Below are positions 18,669 through 26,171 of a stretch of DNA of 41,102 nt, in pieces. The translations under genes were made by a program, and so were the position numbers. Below the pieces are notes generated by a model that saw only the letters and a program-made list of their open reading frames with translations, searched no databases and had not been told where the DNA came from. The first letter of the stretch is position 1. Each line of letters opens with the position of its first letter. Source of the DNA: Pedobacter sp. UBA4863 (GTDB lineage: Bacteria > Bacteroidota > Bacteroidia > Sphingobacteriales > Sphingobacteriaceae); NCBI RefSeq assembly GCF_002399615.1, contig NZ_DHDZ01000058.1, forward strand, positions 1 to 41,102. Direction: 5' to 3'.

Positions 18669-19433
18669 TCAGCTTTTAGCTTTCAACCCTTCTACCAACG
18701 ATTTTAGAATAGCTCGAGTACCCATAGACCACCATTGCTTTAGCATCACTTCTAAATCTTCGCTTTGGTTGGCACTGGTAACAGCAATTACATCTTTACG
18801 TAGGTTAAGCTTACTTTGCTGCCATGTATTTGCTTCGAAAGCCATGTATTTCCTTACCTTTCTTTCGGCAGCAGTCATAATACTTTCGGATTTTACCACT
18901 TCATCTACCAAGCCAACCGCTAAAGCTTCTTCTGGCGAAAACAGTTTGCCCTCTAGCAAATTGCGATAGGCATTGCCTTGCCCTAACCAAAAAGAATACA
19001 AGTGAAATATACTATTGGGCACCACAATGCCCACTGGCACTTCGTTTAGTCCAATAATGAATTTACCTTCGGCCATTACTCTCGCATCGCAGGCAAGTGC
19101 AATAACACAACCACCCGCCGGACTATGGCCATTAATAGCGGCAACTAAAGGTTTCTTGAAAGCCGTAATTTTTGCGCTAAACTCCAAAAATAAGTTCCAA
19201 AAGCTTTTAATTTCTTCTTCGTTGTAGTGGTAAAGTTCTAGCAAATCTAAACCTGCCGAGAAGAAGTTTTCTCTTCCAGTAATAATTACACCGCCAATGT
19301 TATCGTCGTTCTCACTGTTTATTAACATTTGTTGCAACTCGGTAACCATTTCGCGGTTTAACGCATTAGCCCTGCCCCGGTTTAAGGTAATAATGGCAAG
19401 CCTGTCTTTTACAGATGTGGAGATTGTATTCAT
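18669..19433 (-). CDS. Enoyl-CoA isomerase/hydratase, ECI1-like
   Basis: Crotonase-superfamily protein of 254 residues. FFSAGLDL (57-64) and INGHSPAGGC (100-109) give the oxyanion hole, and GLNEVPVGIV (128-137) places E131 where mitochondrial delta3-delta2-enoyl-CoA isomerase has its single catalytic glutamate. Wording and spacing follow ECI1 rather than a hydratase with two glutamates. It probably moves a cis/trans-3 double bond to trans-2 so beta-oxidation can continue, pairing with the downstream DECR1-like gene 84 nt away. A hairpin covers its start region (19435-19474). Confidence 0.82.
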   Translation of the reverse strand: MNTISTSVKDRLAIITLNRGRANALNREMVTELQQMLINSENDDNIGGVIITGRENFFSAGLDLLELYHYNEEEIKSFWNLFLEFSAKITAFKKPLVAAINGHSPAGGCVIALACDARVMAEGKFIIGLNEVPVGIVVPNSIFHLYSFWLGQGNAYRNLLEGKLFSPEEALAVGLVDEVVKSESIMTAAERKVRKYMAFEANTWQQSKLNLRKDVIAVTSANQSEDLEVMLKQWWSMGTRAILKSLVEGLKAKS

Positions 19434-19434
19434 T

Positions 19435-19474
19435 CCTCTTAGCTATATGTTTATATTTTCATAAAGCTAAGAGG
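19435..19474 (-). promoter_or_regulatory. Hairpin covering the isomerase start region
   Basis: Perfect 10-bp stem CCTCTTAGCT / AGCTAAGAGG with a 20-nt AT-rich loop. On the minus strand the second arm contains AAGAGG directly before the ATG at 19433. There is no T-run after it, so it is not an obvious terminator. Confidence 0.45.
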
Positions 19475-19511
19475 ATTAATTTTATTATGCAAGCATAAAA
19501 TTGGCGCTCTC

Positions 19512-22208
19512 TTATTTTACTTCGTAGGTAAGTACTTTTCTTGCTAAGTTGCCATTTACATCTATACCTTCTACCACCATGCGGTAAATACCTGGTACAT
19601 CTGTATTAAAATAGCTAATTTTTGCTTTGCCGTTGGCATCGCTTACCATTTGAGGTTCCCAAAAAACGGTAGTTCTTAAATCTGGTCTGCTGTCGGGTTT
19701 TACATCGTATTTTGGAGAATAAAACTCACGAACAACCGCATAACCTTTAGGGGTATAGTTTATTAAGCCTGGTGTATAAGGATTAACAGAACGTAAACCT
19801 TGACCACGCTTGGTAGTAATTACAATAACACCAGCGCCACCTCGCATACCATAAATAGCTGTGGTAGCACCACTTTTTAAAATCTCTACCGTTTCAATAT
19901 CTTGCACCACCACATCATCAAGGTTAACATCTTCACCTTCCATCATCATTCCATCAACCGATATTTTCATTGGGCTTTGATTGCCTCTAGCATAAGCCTG
20001 CCCATCTCTAACTTGAACGCCAGCAATGCGCCCTTGTAAATATTGTGATAGAGAAAAAGCAGTTTCTAGATCTTTTGCGGTAAATACGGCATCGGCATTA
20101 CCCGACCCACCTATATTTGACGATTCGTAGCTAGGTTTGCGTTTCTCTACAATGTTTACCTCATCTAATAAAATAGTTCTGTTTAACAGCCCTCTTTTGG
20201 TCTGGTCATCAAAATATTTGTTGCTCTCTTGTAAATACGCGGCCAACGATTGGTTTACATTTACTTCAATATCGCCTGTATTAGGGTTTTTAGTTACTAT
20301 TTGTCCAGGTACTGTATCCATTACAATATCTACAAATTTCTTGTCTTTTTCGGTACGTGCCTGTACCACAAATTTAGTGCTATCTAAAAATTCGATATTG
20401 AAATTAAAACGGCCTTTATCATCTGTTAAGGTGTCGGTGGCAAAAAATCCACCAGTAAAAGAAACCAGCATAATCTTGCCCTTTACTACGGGCTTACCTC
20501 CTTTAGTTACCGTACCGCTTATTTTCAATTGTTTTTCTGCCGGAAAGGTAGCAGGTGGCACAACGCCATCGGCAACCTGTTTCCAGTTTATTTTTCTCCA
20601 ACCTTGGGTCAGCATCAAATTGTCTAAATCTAGGCGGGTATCTCTGTCGTTATTTAAAAAGTAATGATTTGGTTTTTCTACATAACCTACCAAATCGGAG
20701 GTAAGCAACAATTTGGTTAAAATATTGGTTTCGTTTTCTTGATCTGGCTTTACGGCCGTTGTATTGGTTACCGCTACCGAAAAACTGCCCATAACAGGTT
20801 TATCTTTGTTGCTTGCCGTAAATGAAAGGTTCATTTGTTCTCTTTTACCATAATTTGGCTTAAGATTTTCTGGCTTAACATCAATCTTGTCGTTAATGTT
20901 ATTTACAAAAACAATACGCTCATTTAATGGGACAAATGTAGAAGAAAGCAACGAAATTTGAATAATGCCAGAAGGCAAGCTGTCTTTAGGTACCGTTAAG
21001 GACATGACCTGTTTGGTAGAAGCTATCTTGGTAGAGAAGTAAACAACACCATTATTTTGGGCAATAAGATTATATTCTTCTTTACCCAGCAAGTCTTCGG
21101 TAAAGTAAATTTTTATAGCCATTTTAGTGCTATCTGTATTATTAACCGACAACACTCGCCCACTTACCTCGGCTATTGGTAATTGCACAGTCTTTTTAGT
21201 ACCATCGGCAAAAGTTAAATTAGCCTTGTACACTTGTTGTGCAATTGGGTTAAGAAAAAAAGATCCCATACCCATTCTATTCGTTTCTATTCTGGAAATC
21301 TCTACCCCTTCGGCGTTAACAATTACTCCCGAAGTAAATTCGCCAAGACCATTACTGTTAACTGCTTTAATGGCAACCTTGTTGGGCAAGTTTTCAATCA
21401 ATTTACCTCCCTCTGGGAAAAACTGCACATCTATTTCTTTCGAGGTGGTTTTTAAAGGAAATTGTTTGGTGATAACTTGTTTATTGGGCAGCGTAATATT
21501 TGTAGTAATAAAGCCTGTGCTTAAAGCTGCCGTTTGTTTGTTGGTGGCGTCGATAGTAAGTTCGCCCTGCGCATTGGTAACACCCTTGCCCCTTTCAATG
21601 GTTTTATTGCCTACCTTAACTTCGTAAGTTACATTACAATTGGTATAAGGCAAATTTTGCTTATCGGTAAATTGTATGGTGGTACTTATTTTTTGTTGGT
21701 TGTTTTCGGTGCTTAATACATTGCTCGATTTGGTAAATACTTTATTTGCCCAAGAGTTACCAACTTTTATGGTCTTATCAAAGAAAAATGCTGTACCGGC
21801 ATTTCTCATCCATTGCGTATAGGCCCTGATACGATAATTTCCTTCTTTTAAGGAATCTACCAGTTTAAAATCGCCCCAGGTAATACCGCTCCTCATTGGC
21901 AACTTTAATTGTTTGGTTACCGAATCCATTTCGTTAATCAGCTCTACATAGAGCAGGTTACTAATTGTTGATGGAAGGCCTGTTTTGGCATTTATTACAT
22001 AAGCTTTAAACCAAATATCATCTCCTATGGCATAAAACGGCTTATCTAAATGCAAGTGCACTTTTTCTTGCGCACTTTTACTTGAGATTTCTGCTAGCTG
22101 TTTAGTAAAGTTGTTTAAACGGTTATCTTGGGCCCTTAGCGAAAAAGAGCTAATAACACTTAAAAGCGCTGCGCTAAGAAATGAGACCGTTAAGAATTTA
22201 ATTTTCAT
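19512..22208 (-). CDS. MG2 / TonB-plug domain envelope protein without a barrel
   Basis: 898 residues with a signal peptide (cleavage near FSLRAQ). Residues about 50-130 look like a macroglobulin MG2 domain (VHLHLDKPFYAIGDDIWFKAYV). A carboxypeptidase-regulatory-like beta domain near 560-630 (ISGTVTKGGKPVVKGKI) precedes a TonB-receptor plug-like segment at about 705-810 (FSLSQYLQGRIAGVQV; VEILKSGATTAIYGMRGGAGVIVITTKRG). The C-terminus is another beta-sandwich (VFWEPQMVSDANGKAKISYF). There is no 22-strand barrel, so it is not itself a receptor channel. Similar proteins are common in Bacteroidota with no settled role; a periplasmic or outer-membrane scaffold or inhibitor function is possible. 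Confidence 0.82.
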   Translation of the reverse strand: MKIKFLTVSFLSAALLSVISSFSLRAQDNRLNNFTKQLAEISSKSAQEKVHLHLDKPFYAIGDDIWFKAYVINAKTGLPSTISNLLYVELINEMDSVTKQLKLPMRSGITWGDFKLVDSLKEGNYRIRAYTQWMRNAGTAFFFDKTIKVGNSWANKVFTKSSNVLSTENNQQKISTTIQFTDKQNLPYTNCNVTYEVKVGNKTIERGKGVTNAQGELTIDATNKQTAALSTGFITTNITLPNKQVITKQFPLKTTSKEIDVQFFPEGGKLIENLPNKVAIKAVNSNGLGEFTSGVIVNAEGVEISRIETNRMGMGSFFLNPIAQQVYKANLTFADGTKKTVQLPIAEVSGRVLSVNNTDSTKMAIKIYFTEDLLGKEEYNLIAQNNGVVYFSTKIASTKQVMSLTVPKDSLPSGIIQISLLSSTFVPLNERIVFVNNINDKIDVKPENLKPNYGKREQMNLSFTASNKDKPVMGSFSVAVTNTTAVKPDQENETNILTKLLLTSDLVGYVEKPNHYFLNNDRDTRLDLDNLMLTQGWRKINWKQVADGVVPPATFPAEKQLKISGTVTKGGKPVVKGKIMLVSFTGGFFATDTLTDDKGRFNFNIEFLDSTKFVVQARTEKDKKFVDIVMDTVPGQIVTKNPNTGDIEVNVNQSLAAYLQESNKYFDDQTKRGLLNRTILLDEVNIVEKRKPSYESSNIGGSGNADAVFTAKDLETAFSLSQYLQGRIAGVQVRDGQAYARGNQSPMKISVDGMMMEGEDVNLDDVVVQDIETVEILKSGATTAIYGMRGGAGVIVITTKRGQGLRSVNPYTPGLINYTPKGYAVVREFYSPKYDVKPDSRPDLRTTVFWEPQMVSDANGKAKISYFNTDVPGIYRMVVEGIDVNGNLARKVLTYEVK

Positions 22209-22336
22209 TGTATGCCAATTAGGTTTGCTATGGGTTAAAACATACTTTTTATGTTCGTTTACTGGTATTTATAAATGAAGTTACAAAAAAGCTTGTCGTA
22301 ATAATTACATTATAGACTATTATTTTAGCGCTAAGG

Positions 22337-22873
22337 TTAAAAATTATTTTTCCACATCATGCTTTCTACCGGGCGAGTGGTTTTATTATTGTACTTGGCG
22401 TTGTCTTTGGTATTGTACATTTTCTCGATATTTCCCTCCACCACAAAATAAATTAGTTGCCCAATAGGCATTCCTGCATAAATTTTTACTGGTTGTACAC
22501 AAGAAATTTCTAACGTCCAGGTATTGCAAAAACCAACATCTCCTTTACCGGCAGTGGCATGAATATCAATACCTAAACGGCCCGTACTACTCTTGCCCTC
22601 CAAAAAAGGAACGTGCCCGTGTGTTTCTGTATATTCTACCGTAACGCCCAGGTAAAGTGTACCGGGCTGTAGCACAAACCCATCTTTCGGAATTTCGAAA
22701 TGTTCTATTTTATTGTGTGCTTTTGCGTCTAATACACGGTCTTTATAGGTGGCCAAATATTTACCCAAGTGTACATCGTAAGAGTTGGTGCCCAAACATT
22801 CTGGCTTAAAAGGCTCTATAATAATGGTGCCTTTGTCTATTTCTTCAAGTATCCGTTTATCTGACAATATCAT
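22337..22873 (-). CDS. dcd: dCTP deaminase (Dcd)
   Basis: Deaminates dCTP to dUTP for thymidylate synthesis; cytoplasmic trimer in characterised relatives. The 178-residue protein has the nucleotide-binding motif EGKSSTGRLGI (92-102) and the catalytic glutamate E122 in TWTLEIS. Length fits the monofunctional enzyme; the bifunctional dCTP deaminase/dUTPase type is also possible and cannot be excluded by eye. It lies upstream of the MG2/plug gene on the same strand, with a gap of about 130 nt. Confidence 0.93.
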   Translation of the reverse strand: MILSDKRILEEIDKGTIIIEPFKPECLGTNSYDVHLGKYLATYKDRVLDAKAHNKIEHFEIPKDGFVLQPGTLYLGVTVEYTETHGHVPFLEGKSSTGRLGIDIHATAGKGDVGFCNTWTLEISCVQPVKIYAGMPIGQLIYFVVEGNIEKMYNTKDNAKYNNKTTRPVESMMWKNNF

Positions 22874-23016
22874 TTTTAAGTTTTTTGGACTAAATTAGGA
22901 GAAAAATAGCAAAGGGCAAAGGCATAATACCAGGCAATATGAGGTGTTTAGGATATGCCGATGAGAATTTGTGGCATTTAGCAGTTATTGATCCATACGC
23001 TCTGCCAAAATTTCTT

Positions 23017-23024
23017 TACTTTTG
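23017..23024 (+). promoter_or_regulatory. -7 box TACTTTTG for the phosphopantetheinyl transferase gene
   Basis: Match to TAnnTTTG, 21 nt before the ATG at 23046, in the divergent gap shared with dcd. Confidence 0.4.
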
Positions 23025-23045
23025 TAGTGATTTTCTAAATAGAGG

Positions 23046-23693
23046 ATGCCCGTAGTTTTTGATTTAAAAATTGATACCCATACCGAACTTGCCGTATGGA
23101 AAATTGAAGAGAGCCACCAGGACCTAATGGCTGGTTTACAGCTCAAACAGCACGAGCTGGATATCATCGAATCTTTTAAGAGCGAGAAACGAGCACTGCA
23201 ATGGCTAAGTACCCGTTTGCTGCTGAGAACCATGCTCAACACCAAAGAATATATAGACTGCCAAATGGACGACCATGGCAAACCCTATTTGGTTAATTAT
23301 GACTATCACATTTCCTTAAGCCATTCTTATGATTATGCCGCGGTGATGATTAGCCGCGATAGCCAGAAAAAAGTAGGCTTGGACATGGAGATCATCAAAC
23401 ATAAAATTAAGCTAATTAGGCATAAATTCCTCTCTGATGTGGAACTGGCGCAAAAACAAATTGGCGATAACATTAACGGCCTGTACGTTTGTTGGTGTGC
23501 CAAAGAGGCCATTTACAAGTGGCACGGCAAAAAAGAGCTAGAGTTTAAACGAGATATCCATATTAAACCCTTTAAACTAAAAGACCAAGGCATGTTGACC
23601 GCCCTAGTTGAACTACCAGCAGGCATTAGAGAACTAGAAGTAAATTATTTTAAAACTGATGACGACTATATGCTGGGCTATGTAATTGGGTAA
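23046..23693 (+). CDS. 4'-phosphopantetheinyl transferase superfamily protein (Sfp-type)
   Basis: Attaches the phosphopantetheine arm of CoA to carrier proteins. The 215-residue length indicates the Sfp/EntD two-domain type rather than the short AcpS. The magnesium-binding motif GLDMEI gives D113 and E115, and the second motif WCAKEAIYK gives K153-E154 and K157. SLSHS (91-95) matches the conserved CoA-contacting SHS. The carrier-protein target is not shown; no nonribosomal synthetase is nearby, so general ACP activation is plausible. It is separated from lipB by an inverted-repeat element. Confidence 0.88.
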   Translation: MPVVFDLKIDTHTELAVWKIEESHQDLMAGLQLKQHELDIIESFKSEKRALQWLSTRLLLRTMLNTKEYIDCQMDDHGKPYLVNYDYHISLSHSYDYAAVMISRDSQKKVGLDMEIIKHKIKLIRHKFLSDVELAQKQIGDNINGLYVCWCAKEAIYKWHGKKELEFKRDIHIKPFKLKDQGMLTALVELPAGIRELEVNYFKTDDDYMLGYVIG

Positions 23694-23788
23694 GCGCCTA
23701 GCTCCTAAAGGGGAGTTAGGGTAACAATAAAGCAATACAACAATTTAACAATTTAACAATAAATTCCCCCTTTAGGGGGCTAGGGGGC
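23691..23788 (+). repeat. Inverted-repeat element filling the gap before lipB
   Basis: Left arm 23694-23716 (GCGCCTAGCTCCTAAAGGGGAG) ... sits next to the upstream stop codon and pairs with right arm 23764-23788, which contains CCCCCTTTAGGGGG and GGGGGC and ends at the lipB ATG. Spacer is AT-rich. Design and length match 2861-2957. Confidence 0.65.
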
Positions 23789-24484
23789 ATGAATAAAAAA
23801 GTAAAATACATAGATTGGGGCTTAACCGATTACCAGGAAGCTTGGGATAAACAGGAAGCAATTTTTAATGAAACTGTTGCCTTAAAAACCAAGAATAGAA
23901 CAGAAAATACTGCACTAGAAACACCCAACTACCTTATTTTTAATGAGCACCCGCATGTTTATACCTTGGGCAAAAGTGGTAAGCCAGAAAACTTATTGCT
24001 TAATGAACAAGGTTTAAAAGACAAAGAGGCTACTTACTATAAAATAAATAGGGGTGGCGACATTACCTACCATGGTCCAGGGCAAATTGTTGGCTATCCA
24101 ATTCTAGACCTGGATAACTTCTTTACCGATATCCATCTTTATTTACGCACCCTAGAAGAAGCAATAATACTTACTTTGGCCGATTATGGTATCGAAAGTG
24201 GAAGATACGAAGGCTTTACTGGCGTTTGGCTAGATGCCGACAATGACAAAGCCCGAAAAATTTGTGCCATGGGAGTACGTTGCAGCAGGTGGGTAACCAT
24301 GCACGGTTTTGCATTTAACGTAAATACCAACCTCGATTATTTCAAAAATATTGTTCCCTGTGGCATCGACGATAAAGATGTAACCTCCATGCAACGCGAA
24401 CTAGGGTATGTTTTAGATATGGAGGAAGTAAAACAAAAGTTGAAAGAACATATTGCTAATTTATTTCAAATGTCAATCATATAG
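23789..24484 (+). CDS. lipB: Octanoyltransferase (LipB)
   Basis: Transfers octanoyl from ACP to lipoyl domains, the first step of endogenous lipoate synthesis. The 231-residue protein has NEHPHVYTLGKSG (52-64), the signature RGGDITYHGPGQ (88-99), the catalytic lysine K157 in RKICAMGVR, and the acyl-accepting cysteine C191 in VPCGI. Length and motif order are standard. The start ATG is fixed by the inverted-repeat element that ends in GGGGGC immediately before it. lipA is not in the window. Confidence 0.95.
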   Translation: MNKKVKYIDWGLTDYQEAWDKQEAIFNETVALKTKNRTENTALETPNYLIFNEHPHVYTLGKSGKPENLLLNEQGLKDKEATYYKINRGGDITYHGPGQIVGYPILDLDNFFTDIHLYLRTLEEAIILTLADYGIESGRYEGFTGVWLDADNDKARKICAMGVRCSRWVTMHGFAFNVNTNLDYFKNIVPCGIDDKDVTSMQRELGYVLDMEEVKQKLKEHIANLFQMSII

Positions 24485-24552
24485 CTCGGTCCGTTGATGG
24501 GCTACTACCAGTCTAATAGTTTAGCGTACCAACTAAATCTAAAGGAGTAACC

Positions 24553-25425
24553 ATGACGATTAAAAAAATACTATTTGCACTTTCCTTATTACTGTTGCTA
24601 AGTCCAACTTATGCTCAAATTAGCGGAGGTAAAGGGAGCTATGAATTTCAGTTGCCACCTTCGTTTGGCGAGAAAAAAATGGAGGTATATTACTATAGGC
24701 CATTGGGCGATGTAACCACAATGCCGATTTTGTTTGTAATGCATGGAGTATTACGTAATGCAGATGTTTACAGGGACAATTGGGTAGAATTAGCAGATAA
24801 GCATAAGATTTTAGTTGTAGTCCCAAGGTTTACCCAAGAAGATTTTAAAGGAGATCGCGGCTATGCCTTTGGAAATGTACAGGCGAAGGGAGGTAAGTTA
24901 AATGACCCTTCTATTTGGTCGTTTAGCTTAATGGATAAGATTTTTGATGATGTTGTAACACAAACAAAGAGTAAGCAAAAAAAATACGATTTATTTGGTC
25001 ATTCTGCAGGTTCTCAGTTCAGTCATCGTTTTGTGCTGTTTATGCAAAAAAATAAAGCTGATAGAATAATTGCAGCAAATGCAGGTTCTTACACAATATT
25101 AGATGAAAATGTAAACTATCCATTTGGCATAAAAGATCTGGAGATTGATGACAACCGCTTAAAAGCATTATTGCAAAAGGATTTTGTAGTTCAATTAGGC
25201 GATAAAGACACAGATCCAAACCACTCTCAGCTACCCAAATCTGTAGCGGCAATGAAACAGGGTTCAAATAGATTTGAAAGAGGTCACTATTTTTATGAAA
25301 AAGCCAAAAAGCAAGCCGAACGATTAGGAGTGTCTTTGAACTGGAAAATACGAATAGTAAAAGGAGCTGCACATCAGAACAGTAAAATGGCCGCTGATGC
25401 CGCAAAATATTTGTACGGAGAGTAG
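24553..25425 (+). CDS. Secreted alpha/beta hydrolase
   Basis: 290 residues with a clear signal peptide (IKKILFALSLLLLLSPTYAQ, cleavage near residue 21). The nucleophile elbow is GHSAGSQ with S151; MHGVLRNAD near 64-71 is the oxyanion-hole strand turn and AAHQ near the C-terminus supplies a likely catalytic histidine. The fold resembles the PHB-depolymerase/feruloyl-esterase group of periplasmic or secreted esterases. A good Shine-Dalgarno AAGGAG precedes the ATG. Substrate unknown. Confidence 0.82.
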   Translation: MTIKKILFALSLLLLLSPTYAQISGGKGSYEFQLPPSFGEKKMEVYYYRPLGDVTTMPILFVMHGVLRNADVYRDNWVELADKHKILVVVPRFTQEDFKGDRGYAFGNVQAKGGKLNDPSIWSFSLMDKIFDDVVTQTKSKQKKYDLFGHSAGSQFSHRFVLFMQKNKADRIIAANAGSYTILDENVNYPFGIKDLEIDDNRLKALLQKDFVVQLGDKDTDPNHSQLPKSVAAMKQGSNRFERGHYFYEKAKKQAERLGVSLNWKIRIVKGAAHQNSKMAADAAKYLYGE

Positions 25426-25488
25426 AAAACTAATATTCTATAGCAATTTTGATGATAGAATATTACCTTTATTTGTTAACGTACAAAA

Positions 25489-26097
25489 ATGAATAAAGAA
25501 CTTTCTTATTTAGCCATAGGCGATTCGTACACCATTGGCGAAGCGGTAGAGCAAGTCGAGTCTTTCCCTTATCAGCTAGTAGAACTCTTAAGAAAAAAAG
25601 GTGTTAGGGTGGCAAATACAAAAGTAATTGCTAAAACAGGTTGGACTACCGATGAGCTTGCCTTGGCAATTGAACAAGAAAACATTTCTCAGACTTTTGA
25701 TTTAGTTACCTTACTTATTGGCGTGAACAACCAGTATAGGGGTTATTCGGCAGAGAATTACCGTATAGAATTTAAACAACTGTTGCAAAGCGCCATTGCT
25801 TTTGCCAACGAAAAATCAAACAATGTTTACGTGCTTGCTATCCCCGATTGGGCTTACACTAGTTTTGCTAAAAAAAGCGATAGAGATCTCTCAAAAATTA
25901 GCCAAGAGATTGATGCTTTCAATGAAATTAATTGTTCTGAAACCGCAATGTGCGGGGCAACATATATTGATATTACCCCAATTTCACGTAGGGCAAATCA
26001 AGATTTATCATTAATAGCCCTTGATGAATTACACCCCTCTGGTAAAATGTATGCGGAGTGGGCAAAATTACTTGCAGAACAAATAATCAAAGCGTAA
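25489..26097 (+). CDS. SGNH/GDSL hydrolase
   Basis: 202-residue esterase-like protein without a signal peptide. Block I is AIGDSYTIGEA with nucleophile S13; block III is GVNNQYRG with N80; block V is DELHPSG with D179 and H182. All catalytic residues of the SGNH family are present. It lies 63 nt after the alpha/beta hydrolase on the same strand, and convergent with mfd. A lysophospholipase or acyl esterase role is possible; the sequence does not tell the substrate. Confidence 0.88.
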   Translation: MNKELSYLAIGDSYTIGEAVEQVESFPYQLVELLRKKGVRVANTKVIAKTGWTTDELALAIEQENISQTFDLVTLLIGVNNQYRGYSAENYRIEFKQLLQSAIAFANEKSNNVYVLAIPDWAYTSFAKKSDRDLSKISQEIDAFNEINCSETAMCGATYIDITPISRRANQDLSLIALDELHPSGKMYAEWAKLLAEQIIKA

Positions 26098-26171
26098 ATT
26101 AGCTTTATTGGTGATAAACTTCCGTAGTAAAATAAATTTAGCAAGGACAAACCGCACATCTCGTTTCACCG

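Noticed and set aside
19512..22208. TonB-dependent receptor (SusC-like)
   Set aside because: Plug-like segment is near the C-terminus and no beta-barrel follows; MG2 domain at the N-terminus marks a different protein class.
23691..23788. Attenuator or riboswitch upstream of lipB
   Set aside because: A matching structure precedes fabD in an unrelated pathway, so a dispersed repeat is the simpler reading.
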